Program-made: the position numbers and the translations under genes | Part shown: positions 33,862-42,834 of the stretch, piece after piece | How positions within the stretch are numbered: the stretch's first letter is position 1 | Layout: each line of letters begins with the position of its first letter | Notes under the pieces: generated by a model | The model's database searches: none | The model's input: the letters and a program-made list of their open reading frames with translations, nothing else | What the model was told of the DNA's origin: nothing | Source of the DNA: Solibacteraceae bacterium | Lineage (GTDB): Bacteria; Acidobacteriota; Terriglobia; Bryobacterales; Bryobacteraceae | Assembly (NCBI GenBank): GCA_026984795.1 | Contig: JALSRK010000052.1 | Coordinates: 248,001-312,000 of the forward strand | DNA length: 64,000 nt | Direction of reading: 5' to 3'

Positions 33862-35790
33862 TCATTCCCTTCCGGCGCGCTGCTTGGGCAGCGTGAAGTA
33901 GAAGGTAGAGCCCTTGCCCGGCTCCGACTCCACCCAGATCCTTCCGCCGTGGCGTTCGACGATGCGCTTGCACAGCGCCAGGCCGATGCCGGTCCCTTCG
34001 TACTCGCCCTGCCCGTGGAGCCGCTGGAACATCTGGAAGATGCGCTCGGCGTGGCGCGGGTCGAAGCCGATGCCGTTGTCGGTAACCGAGAACCGCCAGA
34101 AGCCCTCCCCCTCTTCGGCGGCGGCGATCCGGATCCTGGGGGGCTCGCCGGAACGGAACTTGACGGCGTTCGAAATCAGGTTCTGGAAGAGCTGCGCGAG
34201 CTGGACGTCGTCGCCCATCACCCACGGCAGGGAGCCGCTGGTGACCTCGGCGCCCGTTTCCTCGATCACCACTTGGAGGTTCTCGAGAGCCTGCCGCAAC
34301 GACGCCGCCGCATCGATCGGCGTCAGGCGTTTGCCCTGGGTGCCGACCCGGGAATAGGCGAGGAGCCCTTTGATCAGGTTTTGCATACGCGCGGCCCCGT
34401 CCACGGCGTAGCGGATGTACTCGTCGGCGTCCGGGCCCAGGCGGCCCCGGTAGCGCTTGGCGAGCAGCTCCATGAAGCCGCGGACCATCCGTAGCGGCTC
34501 CTGGAGGTCATGGGAAGCCACGTAGGCGAAGTGCTGCAGGTCCCGGTTGCTGCGCTCCAGGTCTTCGGCGTAGCGGCGGATCTGCTCCTCGGCCGCCTTC
34601 ATGGCCGAGATGTCGACCACCTGGCTGATGCAATACTGGGCCTCGCCGGCGGCGCCGGTGATCAGCGAAGTATTCCACTGCGCGTAGACGGCGCGCCCGT
34701 CCTTGCCCCGCAAGCGAACCTCTTTCTGCGCGCCGCCGGCGAGCAGCGCTGAGGCCGTAGGCTCGGGATCGTCCGCATCCAGCAGGTCGGCGGCCCGGAG
34801 CCGGAGCAGTTCGGTCTCCGAATAGCCGAGCATGCGGCAAAAGGCCGGGTTCACCCGCAGGAAGCGGCCCTCGCGGCTGACGATGGCCATGCCGATGGGG
34901 GCGTGGACGAAGGCGTTCCGGAACCGCTCCTTGCTCTCCCGGAAGGCCTCGATGATCAGGTTGCGCTCGGTGACATCGACCATCATGGCGATGACGCCGT
35001 GGCTGCGGTCCTCCTCGTCGGTGAGGGGGGCGCAAAAGATCCTCAGATCCACCGCGGCGCCGTCCTTGCGGGTCTGGGTGGTTTCGGCGCCGATCAGCCC
35101 GCCGCGCTCCAGGGCCTCCTCGAGCAATGAGGCCAGCCCGCCGGCCTTGAGCATCTGCCGCAAGGTGGCCCCGAGCATCTCTTCCTTGGGCCAGCCCAGC
35201 ACCTCCTCGGCGGCCGGGTTCCAGACGTTGACGGTGCCGCGGCGGTCGATGACGGCGATGGGCAGGGGCGCGCAACGGATCAGGGCCGTCAAGACGCGGT
35301 TGGCGTTATTCATCGCCGCCAGGGCGCCCCTTCGTTCCCGCCTCAGACACGCCTGGTCGGCCACTCGGCGGACGGCCGCGGGCAGCCCGGCCAGACGATC
35401 CTCGAAGACCACGTCGGCAGCCCCCGCTTCCAACCACCGAGCCGTGGCCTCCTCGCCCTGGTAAGGGGCGACGACGACCACCGGCCGCTCGCGTCCGCCG
35501 GCAAGGCCGAGCGCCTCGGCAAGCCGCTCCGGTCCGGTGAGGATCACATCCCAGGCCGCCCCTTCCGCCGCCTGGCGGAACTCCTCCGGGGAAGCTGTCA
35601 GGCCGGCTTCGATCCCCGGAGCGGCCTCCAGCGCCGCCAGCGCCGGGGACCCGCCATCACTGCCGTCCGCCAGGACGAGGACTCGCACACACTCTCCGGC
35701 CCCGCGGCGCCGACCGGCCCCCTTGCCCGTCTCATCCGCCGGCTCCGGCCCCACCCCGTTCATCCCAGGCGGGAGAGCCTCCTGAGCCAT
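33862..35790 (-). CDS. PAS-domain sensor histidine kinase
   Basis: Soluble-looking hybrid-type sensor kinase of 642 residues. The N-terminal 130 residues resemble a degenerate receiver (VRVLVLADGSDGG, VVVVAPYQGEEATARWLEAGAADVV). Two PAS domains follow (PLPIAVIDRRGTVNVWNPAAE, and APIGMAIVSREGRFLRVNPAF with a PAC segment), then HisKA with phospho-acceptor His427 in ASHDLQEPLRMV, and HATPase_c with NLISNAVKF (N box), DNGIGFD (G1) and GTGIGLALCKRI (G2). No membrane helices are seen, so it probably senses a cytoplasmic signal. ATG 35790 is preceded by GGTGAGA. Confidence 0.92.
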   Translation of the reverse strand: MAQEALPPGMNGVGPEPADETGKGAGRRRGAGECVRVLVLADGSDGGSPALAALEAAPGIEAGLTASPEEFRQAAEGAAWDVILTGPERLAEALGLAGGRERPVVVVAPYQGEEATARWLEAGAADVVFEDRLAGLPAAVRRVADQACLRRERRGALAAMNNANRVLTALIRCAPLPIAVIDRRGTVNVWNPAAEEVLGWPKEEMLGATLRQMLKAGGLASLLEEALERGGLIGAETTQTRKDGAAVDLRIFCAPLTDEEDRSHGVIAMMVDVTERNLIIEAFRESKERFRNAFVHAPIGMAIVSREGRFLRVNPAFCRMLGYSETELLRLRAADLLDADDPEPTASALLAGGAQKEVRLRGKDGRAVYAQWNTSLITGAAGEAQYCISQVVDISAMKAAEEQIRRYAEDLERSNRDLQHFAYVASHDLQEPLRMVRGFMELLAKRYRGRLGPDADEYIRYAVDGAARMQNLIKGLLAYSRVGTQGKRLTPIDAAASLRQALENLQVVIEETGAEVTSGSLPWVMGDDVQLAQLFQNLISNAVKFRSGEPPRIRIAAAEEGEGFWRFSVTDNGIGFDPRHAERIFQMFQRLHGQGEYEGTGIGLALCKRIVERHGGRIWVESEPGKGSTFYFTLPKQRAGRE

Positions 35791-35927
35791 CTGGTTCTCA
35801 CCAGGCGTTCGGCACGAAACCAACGACACAGTATTCCTCCACCTCTCTCATCGGCCCGCAGCCGAGAAGTTGATGGAGGAATTTTGCCGCACCGCCCGCC
35901 CTAAAGAGTTGGACGCCGGCCGGGAAC

Positions 35928-36872
35928 CTAGCGCAGCTTCACCGGTTTCCCCCCCTGCTCCTTGCTGCGCTGGGCGGCGTCCATGAAGGCGAACAGCTCG
36001 AGGGTCTCCTCGTTCGGCACCGGGGGCTTCCGGGTCCGGAAGAACTCGACGATGGCCTCGAGCAGCGGTTTGTAGCTGTGTTTGGCCTTTTCGGGCCCCT
36101 GGCGCACGCCGCGCGGCAGGAACACCACGGCGCCGTAGTCGCCCCGGGGCCGCAGAGCGTGCACGGTTCCCACCCGGCCGTCCTTCCACCGGCCCACGAC
36201 GACGTCGATGTTCTCGGTCGAAGTCCGGGCCACCTCGACGCAGCCTGGTCCCATCAGGGCGTAAAGCATCTCGATGGGATGGATGGCGTACCAGGACAGC
36301 TCCAGGTAGTGATGGGGCTCGGTGGGTCCGGGGCCCCAAGTGGCGACGCCGGTGGCCTCCTTCATGTGAGGCTTCAGCGCGGTGACGATCTCGCTCCAGC
36401 GCAGCGAGGAGCTGGAGAACCAGGGTACGCCGGCCTTCTTGGCCAGCCGGGCGATCTCGCGGGCATCGTCGAGCGTCGCCGCCAGCGGCTTGTCGATGAA
36501 CAACGGCTTGCCGGCGGCGATCACCTGGCGCGCCTGTTCGAGATGCGGCCGGCCGTCCACGCTCTCGAGCAGGATACCGTCGACCTTGCGGCAAAGCTCG
36601 GGGATGCTATCGACGAACTCCACGCCCCACTTCTCGCGCAGTTCGGCGGCGAACTTGTCCACACGCGTGTAGCTGGCCTCGACGTCGGGACTGCCGCCCT
36701 TGTAGGCGGCCACCACGCGGGCGCCGTCCACGTGGTCCGGTCCCGGGGGACCGTTGAAGGCGCGAGTGAAGGCGATCACGTGGGAAGTATCGGTACCGAT
36801 GATGCCGAGCCGGATCGGCTCCTGAGCAAATGCGGCAACACTCAACAGAATCAGGACGAACCACTTCTTCAT
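35928..36872 (-). CDS. Exported Gfo/Idh/MocA-family oxidoreductase
   Basis: NAD(P)-dependent sugar oxidoreductase fold with an N-terminal signal peptide (MKKWFVLILLSVAAFAQ), 314 residues. The Rossmann motif is IRLGIIGTDTSHV; the usual EKP motif appears as FIDKPLA. The C-terminal alpha/beta domain includes YLELSWYAIHPIEMLYALMG with the candidate catalytic His. Exported members are frequent in acidobacteria and planctomycetes. It lies 66 bases downstream of the Tc-like fusion gene on the same strand, but nothing suggests a shared role. Confidence 0.88.
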   Translation of the reverse strand: MKKWFVLILLSVAAFAQEPIRLGIIGTDTSHVIAFTRAFNGPPGPDHVDGARVVAAYKGGSPDVEASYTRVDKFAAELREKWGVEFVDSIPELCRKVDGILLESVDGRPHLEQARQVIAAGKPLFIDKPLAATLDDAREIARLAKKAGVPWFSSSSLRWSEIVTALKPHMKEATGVATWGPGPTEPHHYLELSWYAIHPIEMLYALMGPGCVEVARTSTENIDVVVGRWKDGRVGTVHALRPRGDYGAVVFLPRGVRQGPEKAKHSYKPLLEAIVEFFRTRKPPVPNEETLELFAFMDAAQRSKEQGGKPVKLR

Positions 36873-36938
36873 GCCCGGCATTGTATCGGGTTCGAAGCCG
36901 GCGCGGGAGAGCCCGGAGGCGCTCCCGGACAACGGACA

Positions 36939-39900
36939 CTAAACCCACATGGGGATGATGTCCGGATCGGTGGTCGCCGGGTCGTTGCTCTCGGCCAGCC
37001 GCTCAGCGTAGGCGTCGGCCGGATTCGTGCGAATGGCGTTCTCGTCGAGGGCGCCGATGAAGTGGAAGATGCTTCCGAAGGCCGCCACGTTCAGCGTGTG
37101 GCCGGTCTCGTGGTCCTGCACCGTGGCGCCGGGCGTGATGTAAGCGAAGTTGCCCAGGTTGAAGCCGCCGCGGAAGCCCGGTAGGAAGGTCCAGCCGCCC
37201 TCCATGACGATGGTGCCGGTGCCCCAATCGATCGAGATGCTCTGGATGCTGACGGCGGGCACCATGTTCAACGTGAAGATGGCCGGGATCACGTTGAGGA
37301 GGAAGAAGATCAGGCCCACACCGGTGGCCAGCCACGACATGGGCATCAGCCAGCTCGACCAGCCGAGGATGCCCTGGTAGATCTCGCTGTTGGCGATGGT
37401 GTCGAAGGCGGCCAGGAAATTGATCACCCCGAGGGTGAGGCCGACGGCGGGCCCGAACAGCACCGTGGCGATGGCCGCGTTGAAACCGGCGTTCAAGCCG
37501 ATCAAGAAGCCGCGCATGAACTCGCCGAAATCCGTGCCGGCGGTGGCGTCAGCGACGACATAGCTCACCGCCACCAGGCCGACGGCCAGGGCGATGCCCA
37601 GGACGACGCCGAGGGCCCCGCCGGTGAGGATCACGGCGGCAACTACGGCAATTGCGGCAATGACGCCCACGATGGCCCCGACGACGCTCCAGAAGGAATA
37701 GCCGTCGAGGTCGGCTTTGTTGAGCGGATCGTTGCCCGCGTAGATATACGGGTGCAGGCCCTTGGGCGTGGAGAGGTACTGCTCGGGCCGGTAGACGGCC
37801 AGCGGATCGGGACTGAGGAAGCGGCCGAGGCGGGGCGAGTAGTAGCGGCGCTTCATATAGACGAGGCCGGACTCGGCGTCCACCGGGTGGATGCCGAAGG
37901 TGCGGAAGTCCGCGTCGCCGGAAGCCGAAGCCAGGTTGCCGAAGGGGCGGTAGGCGATCGAGGAGATCTTCGTGCCGGCGGCGTCGGAGTAGAAAGCGGT
38001 CGAGCCGAGATAGTCGCTATGGACGAACCGCAGCGTCCCGTTGTGCAGGATGCCTACGCGCAGGTGTCCCAGGGTGACGAAGCAGGCCGTGACGCCGTTG
38101 CGGATCTCGGCCAGGTCACTGACGAAGAAGGTCTCGGCAGCACCGCCGCCGTCGCTGACCCGCTTGCTGACGCGGATGCCTTTGTGGTCGTAGCGGTATT
38201 CGGCCACCAGCCCCGAGCCGTTGTCGAAGCGCTCGATGAGGTCCCGGTAGTCGTAGTCGAAGCGCTGGCCGGGCAGCGCGGTGACGTTGCCGTTCGCATC
38301 GTAAGCGACGTCGAAGCGCGAGCCGCCGGAGGGAGTGATGCCGGCCACGCGGTCCGGGTGGAGCGGATCGTCGTAGTGCATCTCGACTCCGGCCTCGTCG
38401 AAACGGGCCAGGTTGTAGCCGCCGGTGTAGGAATAGGTGCGCGACTGCTGTGCCGCGCCGGCGCCCTCGATGAGCTCGGTGACTTGATAGAGCGGATCGT
38501 AGGCGTAGGCGCGCCGGCCGGCTCCGCCGGGGGCGGTGTCCTCACTGGCGAGGAGCATGCCGAGGCGGTCGTACTCATAGGTGACGTCCTCGAATCGCTG
38601 CCCGCCGGGGCCGGTGGTGCGGCGCGTCTCTAACCTGCCGGGGCCGGGGGTGTAGGTCATCTCGGTGACAACGCCGTTGGCGTAGCCAATGCGAACGGGC
38701 AGGCCGCGGGCGTCGTAGCGCACTTCGTCGAGCACGCCCGGGATCGCCTGGACCCAGCCGTTCGGGGTGAGGCGCTTCTCGACGCGGGGTCCGCCGGCGT
38801 GGTCTCGGGCCGTCTCGCGGCCCAGCAGGTCGTACTCGTAGCTGACGACGTGGGGTTCGGGGCGGCCGTCGAAGTGGTGCTCGTGGCGCTCCAGGCGCCC
38901 GGCGGCGTCGTAGTGAAACACCTGCCTGCCGCCCGGATAGCTCACTTCGGCGAGCTTCCCGTGGGCGCCCTGGGCCGGGTCGTCGTAGCGGTACCGCTCG
39001 ACCGCGGCTCCGTCCACGCTCAGCCGGACGAGGCGGCCGCGGGCGTCGATCACGGCGCGCAAATCGCGGCCCCGGCCGTCCACCATGCGGACCGCCTTGC
39101 GGCGGGCGTCGAACCAGATGCGGCGGTCGCCGGCCTCGCGGTGGCGGATCGCGAGGCGGTTGCCCAGCCGGTCATAAGTGTAGGATGCCAGGACGCCGTG
39201 GCTGTCGGAGACCTCGAGCAGCTCCCCGCGGGGCCCGACGCGGAAGCGGGTGGGCAGCTCGCTGGGGCTGCCGGCGGCCTCGACGGTGAGCGTGCGGTTG
39301 CGCAGGACGTCGAACTCCTCGCGGCGGGGCGTCTCGAACTGGCCGCGAGCCTGGTTCTCCGGCGAGGGATCGTTGTCGTTGGCGTCGGCGGTGACGATCT
39401 CGAAGGGCAGGTAACGGGCGGTGGAAACGCCGCCGCTGAAGTCGGCGGTCTTCGTCACCCGGCCCCGGGCGTCGAAGAAGAAGCGGCGTACAGGGTGGGC
39501 GGCGGCATCGGGCAGCGAGAAGGCCTTCGTGGGGGCGTAGTACGGCTCGAACTCGAGCTTCCGGTCGCCCCAGGGGTTCTTCACCGCGGTGTTGGAAACG
39601 ACGAATTGCCCGCCGGCGGCCTCGATGCGCTCCTGGAGCTCGGCGCCCCGGCCGTCGAAGTACATGACGGATTCGGCGGCGTCGCCGGGCCCCGGCCCGG
39701 TGCGGAAGCGGGTGGTGCGGGAGTTCGGGACGGAGACGTCGTCGTAGGAGGTGGTCCGGGCGAAGGTTCCGGCCGGCTCGCCGGGCATGGCGACGGCGGT
39801 GACACGGCCCTGAGCGTCGTAGGCGAGGCGGGTTTCCGCCCCGTCAGCATAGAGGATGCGCACCGGCTCGCGGACCGCGCGGTCGTAGTCGAAACGGGTC

Positions 39901-42812
39901 TCGCCCAGCGCGTCGGTGAGCTTGACGCGCAGCAGCCCGGAGGCGTCGTAGTCGTAGCGCCGGTCGTGGCCGAGGGCGTCGCGGTCGGCCGTGCGGAGCC
40001 CGCGGGCGTCGTAGGCGTGGCGCTCGGCGTCGATGAAGACGGCCGGCGCGCCGTCGGCGTCGGCCGCCGTGTGGTAGCCCAGAGTGGCGGCGTCCATCCC
40101 CTGGTAGTGGGTCTGGAACTCCGGCCCCGGCAGCACAAGGCGCTCCTCGCGGGTGAGGAGTCCGCGATCGGCCTGGCCGAGCGGAAGGCCGGTGAAGGCG
40201 GCGCCGTCATAGTAGCGGCGGATCTCGGTGAGGATGGCGCCGCCGGCGTCGCGGACGGTGATGCGGGAGGGCTTGTCGATCAGCCAGCGGCCGGCGGCGG
40301 TGGCGTATTCGGTCTCGGTGACGCGGATGCGCTCAGGCTGCGGGACGCCGTTGCGCACGCCGTAGCCCCGCAGCCGCTCGCGGGTAACGTTGCCGAAACC
40401 GTCGTAGTCGTAGGTGCGCTCCTCGCCGCGCAGATCTGAGCTGCGGTCTGAATCCTCGGTGCGCCGGGCGGTGACGAAGACGAAGACCCGCATCTCTCCG
40501 CCGGCGAGGGCGTCGAGGATCCGGAGCCCGTAGTCGGCCTCTTCCACCGTGTAGGGCAGCTCCTCGTCCGGGGAGCCGTCCAGCCCGTAGACCTCCGTCC
40601 GGCGGAGCATTCCGTTCAGGTGGGCATGTTCGGGGCCGCGCCCGGGCCGGCGCTCCTGGGCCATCAGGAAGTGGAAGACGGTACGGGTGTCGGTGCGGCT
40701 CTCGTCGCCCTTCTCGATGCGCTCGGAACGGCGGAAGCCCTGGAACTGGCGGGTGCGCGGCTCGTAGTGGCCCTCGTGGTAGCGGTACTCGGTCTCGACG
40801 GTCTGGCCGGAGGTTGCGTCCACTTCGCGGGAGCCGGCGACGACGGTGAGGGGGAAGGGGAAGTTGGTGTCCCACAGCTCGCCGGCCTGGCAGTCGCGGC
40901 GGTAGTCTTCCGAGGCCGGGCGATAGAAGATCTCTGAAGTCAAGCCCGTGCCGTTGTCGATGCGGGTCAACAGGTGGGGCGTTTCCGCCCGGCCGAAGCT
41001 CACGTATACGTAGGCCGTGCCGCCGGTGCGGCGGCTGTTGTAGAGCAGCCCCAGGCGCCCTTCGCCGAGCAGGTCCACCGGCCGAATCGTGCCGGGAATG
41101 GGCGCCGGTACGAGCTCGTGGACCACCGGTTCGCCAAACTCCGCGCCGTTCCGGTTGTGGTGGATCTCGATGCCGGCGGCGGTGACGAAGACGAGGTCGG
41201 CGCAGCCGTCGCCGTCGATGTCGATCAGGAAAAGGTTCTCCCGGAGCCGGTCGAGATCCCTCAGCCGCGGGCTGTTGCGCATCACGACGCGGGGCCCGTA
41301 ACGGCCGTGCCCGAGCGACGGCCAGTACTCGACGCGGCCGGAGCGCACGCGGACGATGTCCTGGAGCCCGTCGCCGGTCACGTCGGCCAGATGGACGGAG
41401 GGGTCGTCGAGCGGGGCGTCGGGACCCTCGTCGCCGGTTCCCTTGGGAGCCAGCAGGGGTTGTGACCAGCCGTCCTCGCCGTTGTTGATCCAGACCGCGT
41501 AGGCCCGGCCGGCCTCGCCGATGGCGTCGATGCGGCCGTTCCCGTCGGCGTCGGCGACGCGGGTTCCGGGCCGGCGCCAATCCGGCCGCGCGCGACTGCC
41601 TCTCGGGTAGGCGACAAAGCGCACCCAGCCCCGGCGGCCGCCGTTTTCGTAATAGCCCGGCAGCGGCTCGTCGCCGGCGATGAGTAGATCCGCTGTCCCG
41701 GAAGCGTCGGCGTCGAGGAAGGCGACGCCGTCCCGGGCGAAGGAGGCCAGCCGCGGCGCCTTCTCGACCGGGACGGGCCAGGCCCAGGATCCGTCGCCGC
41801 GGTTGCGCCAGTAGTGCTGGCGGCCGTTGACCACCTGGAGGATACCCGGCAGGGGAGCCTCGTCGAGGGTGACCAGGGCGGCGTCGGGGTCCGAGAGGGC
41901 CGGGGGCTCGGAGCCCTCGCTCTCCATCCAGCGCACCTGGCGCTCGCGGGAAGCGAAAGAGCTGTAAGTGAACCGGACCGGAGCGCGAACGACGTCCTCG
42001 GATCCGTCCGCGGCGGGCCCGTGCGAGACGAGTTGAATCGAGGCGATGAAGGACAGCCCGCTGGCGGCGTCCTGCGTGTAGGTGAAGGTCCAGGAGCGGA
42101 TGAGCCGCTCGCCAGGGCCGGGATCCAGGTAGAGCTCGATGCGGCGGCACCGTTTCGCGACCCGGCGCAGGTAGCCGGCGCGGCCGTTCACGCGGACGTC
42201 AGGGCGCTCCTCATAGAGAAACCGCACGGCATAGACGGCGTAGCGGATCTCGGCCGGATACGCCGTGCCGCCGTCGGTCTCATAGCTATAGGCGATCTCG
42301 TTGCCGGAGGCGTCGAGGGTGCGCTCGAGGAGCCACTCGGTGACGCGGTCCGGATGGTCCGGGTCCCCCGTCCTGGCGGCGGGGTTCATGCCCAGCTCGT
42401 GGACGGTGCCGTTGCGCTCCTCGACGCGCCAGCCGCCGCCCGTGCGCGAGTAGCGGGTGAAGGCCGTTTCGCGGACGGGCCCGAAACCGCCACCGGGCAG
42501 CTTGACCAGCTCGGCGCCGCCGTCGTGGTAGCGTTCCACGGCGTCTCCGCCGGCGCCGTAGTCCAGCCGCCGCCCGATGCGGCGCAGATCCAGCTTCCAG
42601 CCGAAGCCGAACGGGCCGTGGCCGTTGCCGTGGGCGTACTCGAGGCTCAACTGCGGGGTGTGTCGGGCCACGCCCTCCGGTAGGGGCAGCTTGTAGGAGT
42701 AGGCTCCCTGGCCGGTATTGAGATTGATACGGAAGGCTTCGCCCAGCCCGGGAACCTGGCCGGTCCCGGCGGGAGGCGACGCCTGGCTCGTCTTGGCTCC
42801 TCGTTGCGCCAT
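36939..42812 (-). CDS. Tc-toxin-like TcB-TcC fusion (SpvB/RHS) with HETGH tail
   Basis: A 1957-residue protein combining both cocoon subunits of a Tc toxin. In order: SpvB-type N-terminus (about 20-270; GEAFRINLNTGQGAYSYKLP, GPFGFGWKLDLRRIGRRL); FG-GAP-like propeller repeats (about 365-530; FLDADASGTADLLI, DADGNGRIDAI, DVTGDGLQDIV, DIDGDGCADLV); TcdB middle domain (about 610-710); YD/RHS repeats to about 1650; and RHS core end RYYSPRLGRFLSPDP then NDPLNKADLDG. The 253 residues after DLDG are mostly hydrophobic and end with HETGH (1901-1905; bases 37098-37112) plus AFGSIFHFIGALDEN. ATG 42812 has AGGAGG seven bases upstream. It follows the TcA-like gene by 22 bases. Toxicity is inferred. Confidence 0.87.
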   Translation of the reverse strand: MAQRGAKTSQASPPAGTGQVPGLGEAFRINLNTGQGAYSYKLPLPEGVARHTPQLSLEYAHGNGHGPFGFGWKLDLRRIGRRLDYGAGGDAVERYHDGGAELVKLPGGGFGPVRETAFTRYSRTGGGWRVEERNGTVHELGMNPAARTGDPDHPDRVTEWLLERTLDASGNEIAYSYETDGGTAYPAEIRYAVYAVRFLYEERPDVRVNGRAGYLRRVAKRCRRIELYLDPGPGERLIRSWTFTYTQDAASGLSFIASIQLVSHGPAADGSEDVVRAPVRFTYSSFASRERQVRWMESEGSEPPALSDPDAALVTLDEAPLPGILQVVNGRQHYWRNRGDGSWAWPVPVEKAPRLASFARDGVAFLDADASGTADLLIAGDEPLPGYYENGGRRGWVRFVAYPRGSRARPDWRRPGTRVADADGNGRIDAIGEAGRAYAVWINNGEDGWSQPLLAPKGTGDEGPDAPLDDPSVHLADVTGDGLQDIVRVRSGRVEYWPSLGHGRYGPRVVMRNSPRLRDLDRLRENLFLIDIDGDGCADLVFVTAAGIEIHHNRNGAEFGEPVVHELVPAPIPGTIRPVDLLGEGRLGLLYNSRRTGGTAYVYVSFGRAETPHLLTRIDNGTGLTSEIFYRPASEDYRRDCQAGELWDTNFPFPLTVVAGSREVDATSGQTVETEYRYHEGHYEPRTRQFQGFRRSERIEKGDESRTDTRTVFHFLMAQERRPGRGPEHAHLNGMLRRTEVYGLDGSPDEELPYTVEEADYGLRILDALAGGEMRVFVFVTARRTEDSDRSSDLRGEERTYDYDGFGNVTRERLRGYGVRNGVPQPERIRVTETEYATAAGRWLIDKPSRITVRDAGGAILTEIRRYYDGAAFTGLPLGQADRGLLTREERLVLPGPEFQTHYQGMDAATLGYHTAADADGAPAVFIDAERHAYDARGLRTADRDALGHDRRYDYDASGLLRVKLTDALGETRFDYDRAVREPVRILYADGAETRLAYDAQGRVTAVAMPGEPAGTFARTTSYDDVSVPNSRTTRFRTGPGPGDAAESVMYFDGRGAELQERIEAAGGQFVVSNTAVKNPWGDRKLEFEPYYAPTKAFSLPDAAAHPVRRFFFDARGRVTKTADFSGGVSTARYLPFEIVTADANDNDPSPENQARGQFETPRREEFDVLRNRTLTVEAAGSPSELPTRFRVGPRGELLEVSDSHGVLASYTYDRLGNRLAIRHREAGDRRIWFDARRKAVRMVDGRGRDLRAVIDARGRLVRLSVDGAAVERYRYDDPAQGAHGKLAEVSYPGGRQVFHYDAAGRLERHEHHFDGRPEPHVVSYEYDLLGRETARDHAGGPRVEKRLTPNGWVQAIPGVLDEVRYDARGLPVRIGYANGVVTEMTYTPGPGRLETRRTTGPGGQRFEDVTYEYDRLGMLLASEDTAPGGAGRRAYAYDPLYQVTELIEGAGAAQQSRTYSYTGGYNLARFDEAGVEMHYDDPLHPDRVAGITPSGGSRFDVAYDANGNVTALPGQRFDYDYRDLIERFDNGSGLVAEYRYDHKGIRVSKRVSDGGGAAETFFVSDLAEIRNGVTACFVTLGHLRVGILHNGTLRFVHSDYLGSTAFYSDAAGTKISSIAYRPFGNLASASGDADFRTFGIHPVDAESGLVYMKRRYYSPRLGRFLSPDPLAVYRPEQYLSTPKGLHPYIYAGNDPLNKADLDGYSFWSVVGAIVGVIAAIAVVAAVILTGGALGVVLGIALAVGLVAVSYVVADATAGTDFGEFMRGFLIGLNAGFNAAIATVLFGPAVGLTLGVINFLAAFDTIANSEIYQGILGWSSWLMPMSWLATGVGLIFFLLNVIPAIFTLNMVPAVSIQSISIDWGTGTIVMEGGWTFLPGFRGGFNLGNFAYITPGATVQDHETGHTLNVAAFGSIFHFIGALDENAIRTNPADAYAERLAESNDPATTDPDIIPMWV

Positions 42813-42834
42813 GATCCATCCTCCTCGGCGGGAT

